Positions 1 to 30,919 of a stretch of DNA of 64,000 nt are shown one piece after another. Positions within the stretch are counted from its first letter, which is position 1; every line of letters begins with the position of its first letter. The notes below the pieces were generated by a model. The model ran no database searches. It saw nothing but the letters and a program-made list of their open reading frames with translations, and had not been told where the DNA came from. The DNA is from Hyperoplus lanceolatus. Taxonomy: Eukaryota > Chordata > Actinopteri > Uranoscopiformes > Ammodytidae. Location of the stretch: contig CM049408.1 in the NCBI GenBank assembly GCA_026929865.2, positions 19,666,501 through 19,730,500 of the forward strand. The letters are read 5' to 3'. The position numbers were made by a program, and so were the translations under genes.

Positions 1-19816
<19,816 letters not shown>

Positions 19817-20116
19817 ATGAAACAAGTCATTCCTGAAGACCAGTCTTATTATTCTACCACATATAATCACTTCAGTTCCTTTCTTTATGAACCGCCACTT
19901 AATAAAATAGTTGATAGCCTGTTGCATTCCACCTTAAAATGTAGTTAGGAACATTTGTGGAGCTGTAACCAACATGTACTGTTTCTTAAAGTTTTTTGAA
20001 AGTGTTTCAGAAGGTCAGCGGAATGTTGTAAGATGGTAAATGAAGAGGAAATGAGGAAAGGGAGAAGGAAAGTTTAAAGAATTTTTAAATTAACAAACCT
20101 GTATGTTTTTAGATTG

Positions 20117-20122
20117 AATAAA
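20117..20122 (+). terminator. Poly(A) signal of dync1h1
   Basis: AATAAA lies 301 nt after the stop codon and is the first perfect hexamer downstream. It implies a 3' UTR of about 320 nt. Confidence 0.75.
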
Positions 20123-20603
20123 GCTGATTGGAATTAAATGAACTGCATTAATGTCAACGTGGTCTTTGTGTGGTATCATACATTGCATTTTCTGTCTCTT
20201 TTTTAATATTCATAATCTGTTCAGTACTGTATGTACCTTATCAATCACAGGTTCACATGTCCTCGGTCTGCTAGATATCTTGAGAAACTTTTAGTCAATT
20301 ACAAATTCCCTGACGATAGAATGAGGAAGTGTCATGATCAATTAAATCGACAAGGAAATGGGATGTCCGAATTGAAAAATGACTGATGTATTTTGGGCAG
20401 TATCAGTCAATGTACCCAGGGGCTTCATGCCCATATAAATGTGGGGTGGGGTTCAATTATCTATAATATAACTATAATATTCTTAGTAATGGCAGAATTT
20501 GATTGATTAAAGGTTTATTTTTCTTAGCAAGATATTTGGCTAGTAGCCCCAACAATATAAGCAAAATCTAATGATCAAAAATCCTTCAGTCCAGCATCTG
20601 GCC

Positions 20604-20790
20604 AGAGGTGGGCAGAGTAGCCAAACAATTTACTCAAGTAAAAGTAAGTTACTTTAAGATTATAATTACTCAAGTAGAAGTAAAAGTACTCATAAAAAAT
20701 ATTACTCAAGTAAGAGTAAAAAAGTATTCAGTGAAAAGACTACTCAAGTACTCAAGAGTACAAGTAGGCCTACTGAATTACTCCGGATTT
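20604..20790. repeat. Teleost interspersed repeat rich in TACTCAAGTA words
   Basis: The stretch starts AGAGGTGGGCAGAGTAG and repeats ACTCAAGTA with AAAAGTA about six times. I know this as a widespread fish repeat, usually ascribed to DNA transposon ends. The flanks 20123-20603 and 20791-21262 are AT-rich with no recognised feature. Confidence 0.55.
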
Positions 20791-21393
20791 ATTTTTGAAA
20801 TATACAGAGCAACACAAACGGTACAGAATAGACACGAACATAATATAAAACAGCAATGTTCAAATAAAGATATGTTAAATAACATAATTTTAAATAAAAC
20901 AATAAATAAGGTATTTAAGAATCAAATGAATAACCCTTGAACTCAAACAATAATAAATAAATTATCTGCCAAATTAAATACATCACCCTTCAAATAAAAT
21001 TATAATAAATTAGGCTTGTCCAAAATTATATTAATTAAAACCAATACACTTATAACACAATTGTTTTGCACATACAGATTTTAAAACAAATTCCTACAAT
21101 ATGTCACTGGCCCTGAGAAAATTATCTAGGTTGTGTTTAGCCCCAAAAATACAAAACACGCAAAATTAAACTTCGTTACATATATCAAAACCAGGGTTGC
21201 CGCGGATCTTGAAAAGCATTAAAAGTCATTAAATTTAAGTTTCAATATTCAAGGCCTTATGGGCCGGTTTCACAGACAGGGCCTAGATTAAGCCAGGAGT
21301 AGGCCTTAATGTGGACTAGTTAAACTGGGACGTTTAAGTCACTGTCATGGATATGGCTTAAATTTGGCTTAGTTTGTCTGAGACTATGAAGTC

Positions 21394-22256
21394 CTGGGGC
21401 CTATCCAAAAACTCTTTTTCAATAGGACATCGTTCACTTTCCCTATCGAGATGACCCGGGGAAGTGCTCGGCAGATAGGTTGAATCTCGAATAACCAAAA
21501 TGCATAGGAAAGTGAGCCTCGATTCATCCTTTAACCCTCCTTTAGCATAGGTTACTCCTGACCAACCTTTGCTAAAGGAACGTAGATAGTGGTATCCCAC
21601 AATGCTTTACGGCGGCAATATTTAAAGCAACAAGCCACCGCCGGAGTTTACCGACTCTACACGAATACGAACGAGAGGCAAAACAGAAGAGAGAAGAGGA
21701 AAACGAGTCAAAGATTTAACTCAAGCTAAAGCAAAATACCCATTGCCCCCATTAAGATAATAAAGACTCATAAAAGACCAACATCATAAAACAAATGTTT
21801 TTCGTAGAACATCATTTACACCATAAGAAAATAAAATACCAACTTCACATTTAATGAAGTTACATGGGGCAGTTAATTTCAACATCAACATAGGCTAAGT
21901 GTAGCCTCTTTTAATTCCACATGTATTGTTATGCTATGGAAGTGATTCTCACTCTGTTGGCGACAACCTGATTACAATCAATATGAAAAGAACGCTGGAT
22001 CAAACGCCTTGTTGAAGTCAATTTGCGAGAATAGTGTAGTTTCACGCGACTCACGTCAGCAATACTGCCGTCGCGCAATGACGTCGGTTAGGAAAGGTGG
22101 AGTCGAATTCCATTTGAAACAGCGCTGTCCTTTCCTATGTTCCATAGGAAGCACCTTCCATCTCTCCCTCCCCGATGACGTTTGCTGGTTAAGGCATACC
22201 AAAGGAGGCTTAGAGGTGAAGGAGGAATTGGAACTTTTAATGGATCAGGCCCCTGG
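21394..22256. mobile_element. Possible non-autonomous Harbinger-like element
   Basis: The left end CTGGGGCCTATCC and the right end GGATCAGGCCCCTGG are imperfect inverted repeats about 860 bp apart. The interior has no convincing coding sequence; a 22009-22266 open frame has no recognisable domain. Just outside, at 21263-21380 and 23640-23815, lie segments with repeated TTAAGCC/GGCTTAA words, typical of another fish DNA repeat. This may therefore be an insertion nested in an older element. Boundaries are approximate. Confidence 0.4.
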
Positions 22257-22799
22257 AGTAAGGTAAGTAAGCCTGATTGTAAACACCTGCCCATGAGCAC
22301 ATGCTGCTGTTCCAACGGTGATCATAAAAACGCGGAGTGGAGCAGACACACCATTGCTTGTGAGAAAAAACAATGGCAGAGGCTAAAAAAAAACCCGTCA
22401 ATAAACTTTAATGAATTTGAAAAAAATCTCTTAAATAAATAGTTTGAAACCATCCGGCTATTGAATCTAAAAGCCATACTACTGGGACTGAGCAAATAAA
22501 TAGTTGGGCCGCAATTTGCAACAAATTCAATTAATGAAAATGTTACTAAGAGAACAATACACCAACTTCAGGTTATCTTCATTATTATCGGTATTTCACA
22601 TCTTTCTCATTTATAATTTTGACATTATATTTAATGATATCTGCGCTGATAGACTCTGTGGAAAAACCCGAATCTCGCCTTAAAGAAGAGCTTGCCACAA
22701 CCTTTCAACAAAGGACAAAAAATGACGTTGCATGAAAGTTAGCCCGAGAATTCCATGAACAGAAAATGCAATATCTGAAGGAAGTATGACATGAAAATG

Positions 22800-23280
22800 A
22801 AAATTCTTCAGGTGGAATTGGACATTATTTAACCTTTATTTTACCAGGCAAAATTCCTTTAGGCAAAATGACCTCTTTTCCGAGCAAGGCCTGGTAGAAA
22901 ATGGCACCAGTTAGAATGAATGAAATATAAGACAAACATAAGAAGAAAGCACAGACATGAGAAAACAGAGACAAATACATTCCAGAAGGCGAAGAAGAAC
23001 AACAATTTTGAGGCAATGAGAAAAGTTCTAAAAATCATTCTTAGTGATGAGTTCCTGCAATTTGAGTGTTTTTTTAATAGTGTTCCAGGCGGTGGGAGCA
23101 GAGTACATGAAAGCCCTCTTCCCAAACTCAGTACGGGTTCTGGGGACAGAGGTGGAAAGAAAGTCCAGAGAGCGTAAACTGTATGACATGAAGTTGGAAG
23201 AGAGAGCTATGATTCAAACAAGATACAGTACTGAGACAATTGTGATTACTAATCACAGTGAAGATATAAGTAGAAAATAA
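22800..23280. repeat. Interspersed repeat fragment, class unclear
   Basis: The block starts with a TTTAACCTTTATTTTACCAG motif that I recognise from many teleost genomes, followed by purine-rich sequence. Short open frames on both strands show no domain. Sequence from 22257 to 22799 is AT-rich, with nothing recognised. Confidence 0.35.
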
Positions 23281-23905
23281 AAGGTGTTCATGTTGTGTTT
23301 TGTCATTTTGTTATTCATGTGTTTCAGTATTTTAAATCACAACAACCACATTTGAAAACAGAATTGTTTTAGACACTCATTGTATTGTGCTGAATACATC
23401 TTCAATTTAAATGCATCCTTCTAATAAGCTCAAGCAAAGTTGTTATTTCCAGTGCATTTTCCATATTGAAAGCGGTCTCGAAATGTAAGTTCATCAAATA
23501 AATGTTAATAAGACCTATCCACAAGTACTCTTCTGGCTGGCCTCTGCAGTGGGAGTTGGTCTTCATTTAGATATTCCAAATAGTCCATGCTCTCTCACAA
23601 ACACCACTAAACTGAAGTTAAACCTGCCTCCTTGGAGGATTAATTTAAACTCAAATTTAGACCTAGAGTAGCTCTAGTCGACAGTCTTGCAATTGGATTT
23701 GTTTAATCCAGAATAGCTTTAATCTAGGACTATTTTAAACTCAGTCTGTGCAAGTGGCTTTGAATTAATCCAGCTCAACAGGCATTTTAGTCTCGGACTA
23801 GGCTTAAGCCTTTGTAGGTACCAGATCGACTCGGGCTGCAAGATTGACTCGGGGTCCTAGATGCGCGATTATGACGCACTTCCTGTAAACTTTGTCTTTT
23901 AAATG

Positions 23906-24247
23906 CGGCGGGGTAGCCTAAGAATAGGCTGAAGTACTCCTGCTAGAAGTGATGCTCCCAAACTTAGTATAACAGATGAACTACGCTTCACTGATGTAGT
24001 TGACTTGTTTATTCCTCCTTAATTGGCTTCATCAACATCACCGTGAACAACTAAATGAATACAAAAACAGAAATACTGTAAGTACACAGAAATACAGTAT
24101 ACATGTTATAAAAATAAACAAAATAAACAAATATACAGTGTGCACCTTCTTTATCAATATTCAGTAGAGTTAGCTTAACATATTTTTGTCCGTCATTTTC
24201 CATCCACTCTGGAGTACCGCGACAGCGTAACTGACGGCCTTTTTATA
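23906..24247 (+). repeat. 342-bp direct repeat, copy 1
   Basis: It matches 26909-27250 in the same orientation with six mismatches and no gaps, by direct comparison. It ends in TTTTTATA, where a Tc1-type sequence begins at a TA. No coding potential is seen. The two copies lie exactly 3,003 bp apart. Confidence 0.9.
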
Positions 24248-24700
24248 CAGTCTCGTGTGAAAGTTTGTGAACCCCTTGAACCTTTTGGAATTTTATTTAT
24301 TTTTACCATTATTAATTCATTTTTATCAATACCCGTATTTTTTATATGAAATAACAGATGTTTGTTTATCAATTCAACATTTTTCTTTTCCAGAAATTAA
24401 TCGTTAAAAGACATAAAACAAATTATTTGACAACTGTTGTATGTGCAAAAGTTTGTGAACCCTGAGCTGCATTGATTAAATCGAGCACGTAAACACAATC
24501 AGATGGGCCAAATTGCGTCATGAAATGGACCAATGTAGTGAGAGATCTTTAGGGAAGAAATTGGGCGCCACTAGATAAAACAGAGATAAAACCAGGTCAG
24601 TTTAGGCTCACCAAAGTGAACCCATACAGGTCAGACATGCTAAAAGGGAAACAAATCTCAGAGGATCTCAGGAATAGAGTTGTGATGCTGCACATTTGTC
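24247..24700 (+). mobile_element. Truncated Tc1-like end fragment
   Basis: The block begins with the TGTGAAAGTTTGTGAACCCC terminal motif and follows the arm seen at 15311-15791 (inverted there) and at 28592-29060. It stops at CACATTTGTC, where a TTAA-flanked MITE begins, so it carries only the non-coding end and no transposase. Confidence 0.75.
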
Positions 24701-24704
24701 TTAA

Positions 24705-24952
24705 CACTGTATGCCCCTGCTGTATTTCCAAGTGGTGTTGCCGTAGTTTTCCACCCCGGAAGAGTAGTGACGCAGACATGACGCAGACCCGGAAGAGTAC
24801 GGATCGGGTAGGCGGTACGGATCGGGTAGTGACTGTCACTACCCGATCTGTCCGACCTACCCGATCTGTCCACCCGGAAGTGTTTTTCGCGCTCTTCCGG
24901 GTTGGAAAAACTACGGCAACACCACTTGGAAATACAGCAGGGGCATACAGTG
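24705..24952. mobile_element. 248-bp hairpin MITE with TTAA target duplication
   Basis: Perfect TTAA duplications flank it (24701-24704 and 24953-24956). The ends start CACTGTATGCCCCTGCTG and form inverted repeats of about 50-60 bp. The interior is itself a near-palindrome built on GATCGGGTAGTGAC. TTAA targets are the hallmark of piggyBac-type transposition, so I call it a piggyBac-like MITE; the family is inferred. A 35-bp part of the interior recurs inverted near 29842-29878. Confidence 0.75.
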
Positions 24953-25060
24953 TTAAACTGTACACAATTTAAAAGCTTGATAGCAGCTCTTAGCTGCGTA
25001 GCGAGTAAGCTAACTAGATAGATGGTGTGAAACTAACAACTTTTAAAAGATCGCGATTGC

Positions 25061-25245
25061 GATAGCTTAGCAAGTATGCTAACTAGAGAGATAGATGGAT
25101 TTATTTATTTCTCTATATGTAAGGTTTCAATACGTTTTTTACGTTAGCCTTAATCGCGATAGCTTAGCAAGTATGCTAACTAGAGATAGATGGATTTATT
25201 TATTTCTCTTTATGTAAGGTTTGAATACGTTTTTTACGTTAGCCT
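25061..25245 (+). repeat. Tandem duplication, two units of about 97 bp
   Basis: The unit beginning GATAGCTTAGCAAGTATGCT occurs at 25061 and again at 25158. The copies differ by a few substitutions and a 2-bp loss. Sequence from 25246 to 25950 is AT-rich and shows no recognised feature. Confidence 0.8.
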
Positions 25246-25949
25246 TGTAGCAATCTCTCATTAACCGAAAGGTTCATTCACCCGTGTTCCTGTCCCGTTG
25301 TCTCCTAAATAATGTTTAATAAAGATAATTGATTGTGATACTTCAGTGTCCTCCTCGTTTTGTGTCCATACATAATTGTTAAGGTGCTCTCTATCTCCTC
25401 TAACCCAGAGGCAAGGTTTATTACAGTAGTCATCTCTCATTATGTAAGATTAAATTCTTTTTTTCTTTTCTACACTTAGTTTGCATTTAAAGTTTAGCAA
25501 GATTTAACCACCGTGTTAACCCTGTTTGATTGCTAAATTAAATATTTATTTAATATTACTATAAACATTTAACAATACAAAAGGAGTATTTTAGTTAAAT
25601 GTACTCTAGCATGTATTTTAAGAAATATAAATACTATTTTATGTGTTATTTTATTAAAAGAACATCTATCCCTGGGTTAACTGTTATTTTATTTTACATC
25701 ACTGAACAAAATGTATTTAGTGGGAGTTTCATCATGATATTTATCAGTTAAAACCATTGATAGTATATAAAACATTTAAAAGCGTAGCTCTGATGTACAA
25801 TTTCCAGCACCTGTAGCCTTGCAGTACGTAATTGACTGACCTTTTGTAGTGTTTTGCAGCGCAGTGGAACAGCAAATGGTGATTTCAATAGTCAACAAGT
25901 AGATACATGCTCATAATGCTCATATCATTCTGTCCAGTTATAAATTAAC

Positions 25950-26245
25950 TCAAGACAAGGCAAGTTTATTTGTTTAGCACAATTCAGACACAAGACCATT
26001 CAAAGTGCTTTACAGGGTCATGAAATACATCAAGATTAAAATACATCAAGTATAGAATACACATTAGAAAAGTGAATAAATAAATATGAATAGAAATAAA
26101 ACATTTAAATCAAATAAAAAATGACAGGTTAAAAGGGAAACAGAAAAGTCTTCAGATTTAAAAGGAGCTGAGAGTTGCAGCAGAACTCAAGTTTTCTGGG
26201 AGTTTGTTATTCAGAGATTTGGTGCATAAAAACTGAAAGCTGCTT
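25950..26245. repeat. Interspersed repeat with GGCAAGTTTATTTG motif
   Basis: The sequence runs from ACAAGGCAAGTTTATTTG through CAAAGTGCTTTACA. This is a very common teleost repeat that I recognise but cannot place firmly in a class. It leads directly into the minisatellite at 26246. Confidence 0.5.
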
Positions 26246-26450
26246 CTCCTTGTTCTAACTCTGGGGACTATAAGTAGACCTGTCTGTCTGCCTGCCTGCC
26301 TGCCTGTCTGTCTGTCTGTGTCTGTCTGTCTCCTTGTTCTAACTCTGGGGACTATAAGTAGACCTGTCTGTCTGTCTGCCTGCCTGCCTGCCTGCCTGTC
26401 TGTCTGTCTGTCTCCTTGTTCTAACTCTGGGGACTGTAAGTAGACCTGTC
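26246..26450 (+). repeat. Minisatellite with nested CTGT/CTGC microsatellite
   Basis: A unit of about 83 bp starting CTCCTTGTTCTAACTCTGG occurs three times (about 26246, 26330 and 26412). Each is followed by variable runs of CTGT and CTGC tetramers. The array is an expansion inside the preceding interspersed repeat. Confidence 0.8.
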
Positions 26451-26908
26451 CCAGACGACCTGAGGGCTCTGGACGGTTCATTATTACCTTTTAGAATATT
26501 AGTGTGTGGGTATTTCAGTCAGTGCAAGACAGATTGCACCCTCCCATTTCCCTTCTCTCTGATTACATTTTTTAGGTATGTATGCTCTCCCAAATCCATG
26601 GGTGTTGCCTAGGGCAGAGTCCATATTTTCTTTGAACCCATGTGCGGGCTAGTGGGAACATCTGCGTAGAATATTTTCCGCCTCTTCGTGGAGGTGCTCT
26701 ACAGATGGGTTTGGAAATAATCCAATAGCTGGGATCACAGCAGCTCCTGTGATACCCTCACATTGGCCTAGGCGTTGTAATCTTCCTCAAGTGTCCTTAA
26801 CAAAAGATAACAAGTTACAGCAGTGGCAGAAAATATTCAGAATGGCCTATCTTAGTTACACACTATCATGTGAGTTTTGGCCCTACCTTCGGTGGGTGCA
26901 GGGTAAGT

Positions 26909-27250
26909 CGGCGGGGTAGCCTAAGAATAGGCTGAAGTACTCCTGCTAGAAGTGATGCTCCCAAACTTAGTATAACAGATGAACTACGCTTCACTGATGT
27001 AGTTGACTTGTTTATTCCTCCTTAATTGGCTTCATCAACATCACCGTGAAAAACTAAATGAATACAAAAACAGAAATATTGTAAGTACACAGAAATACAG
27101 TATACATGTTATAAAAATAAACAAAATAAAGAAATATACAGTGTGCGCCTTCTTTATCAATATTCAGGAGAGTTAGCTTAACATATTTTTGTCCGTCATT
27201 TTCCATCCACTCTGGAGTACCGCGACAGCGTAACTGACAGCCTTTTTATA
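26909..27250 (+). repeat. 342-bp direct repeat, copy 2
   Basis: It is near identical to 23906-24247 (six mismatches, no gaps). Unlike copy 1, it is followed by a different sequence after TTTTTATA, so the Tc1 insertion came after the duplication or only in copy 1. The stretch 26451-26908 has no recognised feature. Confidence 0.9.
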
Positions 27251-27289
27251 TCTCTCACGTGAAAACAAGTGACCCAAACGATATCCATT

Positions 27290-27716
27290 CTCTGTAAACC
27301 CTAGAGATGATTGTGCCTGAAAATCCCATAGATCAGGAGTTTCTGAAATACTCAGACCAGCCCGTCTGGCACCATCAACATTGCCAAACCATTCCATTGT
27401 AGATCTGGCTGTATGTTAAGGGTCATTGTCCTGCTGGAAGGTGAACCTCCACCCCACTCTCAAGTCTGTTGCAGACTCTAACAGGTTGTGTGCCCTGTAT
27501 TTGGCTCCATCCATCTTCCCATCACCTCTAACCAGCTTCCCCGTCCCTGCTGAAGAACAGGACCCCCAAAGCATGATGCTGCCACCACCATGTTTCACAG
27601 TGGGGATGGTGTGTTCAGGTGTGAGTTTTCCACCACACATTGCATTTTACAAAAACTTCAATTTTGGTCTCATCTGACCAGAGCATCTTCCTCCAACCCT
27701 TGCCACAAACCATTAG
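27290..27716 (-). pseudogene. Tc1-like transposase fragment, minus strand
   Basis: Read on the minus strand, it encodes [20 protein letters not shown] and later WRFTFQQDNDP, the catalytic-core motifs of a Tc1 transposase. The left part (27290-27420) is a repeat flank common in fish Tc1 copies. It lacks the N-terminal DNA-binding part and both ends, so it is a relic. Confidence 0.8.
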
Positions 27717-28381
27717 GGGGACACAGCATATTCAGATGAGACCAAACTTGACGTTTTTGGCCTAAATGCAAAATGCAATGTGTGGCGGAAAACTAACACT
27801 GCACATCACCCTGAACACATCATCCCTACCGTGAAACATGGCGGTGGCAGCATCATGCTGTGGGGATGCTTTTCTTCAGCAGGGAAGAGGGAAGCTGGTT
27901 AGAGTTGATGGGAAGATGGATGGAGCCGAATACAGGGCAGAAAACCTGTTAGAGTCTGCAAAAGACTTGAGACTGGGTGGACAACTACCCTAAACATACA
28001 GCCATATCTACAATGGAATGGTTAGATCAAAGCATAGTCATGTATTAGAATGGCCCTGTCAAAGTCCAGACCTAAATACAATTGAGAATATCTGGAAAGA
28101 ATTGAAATATCCAAATAGACTTGGAGCTGTAATTGCAGCGATAGGTGGTTCTACAACGTATTGACTCAGGGGGGCTGAATACTTTTGCACGCCACACTTT
28201 TCAGTTTTGTATAAAAAAAATTTTAAATCATATTTCATTGTCATTCCACTTCACAATTATGCGCCACTTTATGTTGTTATATCACATGAAATCCGAATAC
28301 AATAAATGTACGTGTGTGGTTTTAATGTGACAAAATGTGGAAAAGTTCAAGGGGGATGAATACTTTTTCAAGCCACTGTAT
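27717..28381 (+). pseudogene. Tc1-like transposase fragment and right end, plus strand
   Basis: On the plus strand it encodes the same core ([10 protein letters not shown], then [15 protein letters not shown]) with frameshifts. It closes with the terminal motif TACTTTTTCAAGCCACTGTA. It abuts the minus-strand fragment almost base to base, making a head-to-head pair. It is not a working gene. Confidence 0.8.
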
Positions 28382-28591
28382 GTGCTTTTCCAGGTGGGCA
28401 CAACAAACATGTCCACAATGTGAGCATCTTTTCCCTGTTAAGAGCAGTATTTATGACAATTTGCATCAAAATAAACCTACAAAGAACATGCAGCCTACCT
28501 AAAACATTTGACATAATGGGACTAAAACTAATTACCTGTCTCTGAGCAGCATCCCACACTATTTTCAAAGTGACTAAATACAGCAACATGT

Positions 28592-29340
28592 ACAGTGCTG
28601 TGTGAAAGTTTGTGAACCCCTTGAACCTTTTGGAATTTTATTTATTTTTACCATTATTAATTAATTTTTATCAATACCAGTATTTTTTTTATTTGAAATA
28701 ACAGATGTTTCTTTATCAATTCAATTTTTTTCTTTTCCAGAAATCAACCGTTAAAAGACATAAAACAAATGATTTGACAACTGTTGTATGTGCAAAAGTT
28801 TGTGAACCCTGAGCTGCATTGCTTAAATCGAGCAAGTAAACACAATCAGATGGGCCAAATTGAGTCATGAAATGGACCAATGTAGTGAGAGATCTTTAGG
28901 GAAGAAATTGGGCGGCACTAGATAAAACAGAGATAAAACCAGGTCAGTTTAGGCTCACCAAAGTGAACCCATACAGGTCAGACATGCTAAAAGGGGAAAA
29001 AAAATCTCAGAGGATCTCAGGAATTGAGTTGTGGTGCTGCACATTTGTCAGGGGACAGCTATAAATTATTTAAAAAAAAGTTTGAGCTCCATCGGTCCAC
29101 CATGAGGCAAATCATCTACAAATGGAGGACTTTAAGAGTGACTGAACATCTGCCTAGAAGTAGACTTCCTTCAAAAATAACCTCAAGCGCCACAAGAAAA
29201 GTGATTTTTCAGTTAAAAGCCAACCCAAACATTACATCTAGTGATTTGCAGACCTCTCTTGCAGCATCTGGGACAGATGTACATGGTTCCACAATAAGAA
29301 GAAAACTATTTGCAGACCCATGGAGAAACTACATGGTCTA
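28592..29340 (+). pseudogene. Tc1-like element with transposase N-terminus
   Basis: The element starts at TACAGTGCTGTGTGAAAGTT. After about 440 bp of non-coding arm it encodes FELHRSTMRQIIYKWRTL and KANPNITSSDLQTSLAASG, the helix-turn-helix DNA-binding half of a Tc1 transposase. It stops before the catalytic domain. It is of the same family as 14594-15791 and 24247-24700. Confidence 0.8.
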
Positions 29341-29369
29341 GATGCAGCCGCTTCCGCCTACCAGTGCAG

Positions 29370-29515
29370 CTCGGCCAGACATGCCAAACACGCCCATATC
29401 TGCCAAACACGCCCATATCGGCCAAAAACGCCCAAAAACGCCCATTGCTCGTTGCTATTGGTTGCTATGCGAAAACGCCCATTGCTCGTTGCTATTGGTT
29501 GCTATGCTGGCCTAT
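29370..29515 (+). repeat. Short tandem repeats based on AAACGCCCAT
   Basis: CCAAACACGCCCATATC occurs twice in a row. A unit of about 40 bp, GAAAACGCCCATTGCTCGTT, then occurs twice. The adjoining 29516-30100 shows no gene but holds the inverted 35-bp match to the MITE at 24705. Confidence 0.7.
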
Positions 29516-30114
29516 GGAACGTCCATGGTTGCCACAGGGGGAAACAATACACAGCGCTCCTTTCACTTTGTGCTCAATTCACTTTGCAAACTAAAACAAA
29601 AACAAATAAGACATGCCTTTCAAAAATACACGCTTCTGTCTTTAAAGCCACGACTATTCTATGTCTATACGAGCTGTTTGTATAAAAAAAAAATACGATC
29701 TGTTAGTGTTATAAAATTATTGTCGTGACGATGTCACTTCACATTCTGAACCTGAGTCACTGCCGCATACTCAAATTCCTGTACTACACCTAGTCATACA
29801 TTTACAAACCGTTTTAACACGTTTTACATTTGAATAATACTGATCGGGTAGGTCGGACAGATCGGGTAGTGACAGTGACTTGTGCGGACTTGGGGCCGTT
29901 AGATATCCCAGAATGCATTTCGCAGCGTAGTAGCAGAGCAAGGAGGCAGTCGGCAGAGGCGGACAAGGCGGAGAAACCCACAACTGTAAGCATAATTATT
30001 ACAATTTTATAAATACTATTTTTGTTTCAGAATACCGGTATGTTGTTTTGAAGTTTTTATTAGATGATAATTTAATTCTCCAACCTGTCAAATCCTACAT
30101 AGCTCCGTAAACGT

Positions 30115-30250
30115 CCGACTGCTAGCTTGCCCAGCTGTCCCACGGGATTTCTAGCTTCCCCCGCGGGACAGCTAGCTTGCCCCGGGGGATTTCTAGCTTG
30201 CCCCGCGGGACTTTTAGCTTCCCCCTGGGACAGGGACAGCTAGTCCCGTT
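30115..30250 (+). repeat. GC-rich minisatellite with CCGCGGGA core
   Basis: Four or five imperfect units of about 30 bp alternate CTAGCTTGCCCC, GCGGGA and TTTCTAGCTT. The array is far richer in GC and CpG than its surroundings. From 30251 to 30915 I see nothing further. Confidence 0.65.
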
Positions 30251-30919
30251 TGGGGGGTGCAAAGTTGTGGTTCATAACCGTATGGTGAATTGCCCTAATG
30301 TGGGACACTGCTTAACCTGGGATACCTAAGGTCCATCGCATTTATCTCCTATTTCTGACACATGTTAATAGATAATATTGTTGTCAAATCCAAGCAGGGG
30401 TTCCCTGTGATTGAAATCACATGAATTCACAAATCAATGCTAAGGCTCTACATTTGAATGGTATCATGTATTGGTCAAATGTATTGGCTTGATATGTTAA
30501 TATATTTGTAATTGCAAATACTGTCCTCACCCTATGTTTTTTATGTTTACTTTATTATACTAGCTATGTTTTTTGAGCAAATTGTTTTGATAGCAACAGT
30601 GTTTTTTATATTTTACATTCACATGTATAGTGGCAAATTCAGTTACAAATGGACTTCAGGAGGCAAGAGTTTCAAGAAGAAAATCGCTACTTTATTTAGC
30701 ATAAAAACAGAAGATGTCTGCTGAAAGTTGACTCATTCAGCATCAAGTCTTTTATAGACTTCAAACATGGTTAAACTCAACATGCCAAGCAAGTTAAAAT
30801 CAGCTAATTTAAATATTAAAAACTGTACACAGAGGAGAATAAAACATGTCATTACAAATATGTACATTTATGTACATTTATTTACAAAGCTAGGAATATT
30901 TACAAACCATGTTCTTATT

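Noticed and set aside
22009..22266. Open frame of 85 codons in the repeat block
   Set aside because: It crosses the inverted end of a probable transposon, has no domain and shows no splice context.
24705..24952. CRISPR-like or attachment-site palindrome
   Set aside because: The palindrome is explained by transposon inverted ends with TTAA duplication, and this is an animal genome.
23906..27250. LTR retrotransposon bounded by the 342-bp repeats
   Set aside because: The repeats lack TG...CA ends, no primer-binding site or polypurine tract is evident, and no retroelement coding sequence lies between them.
29310..29728. Overlapping plus-strand frames rich in Pro, Ala and Asn
   Set aside because: They translate the tandem AAACGCCCAT repeats in several frames and do not resemble proteins.
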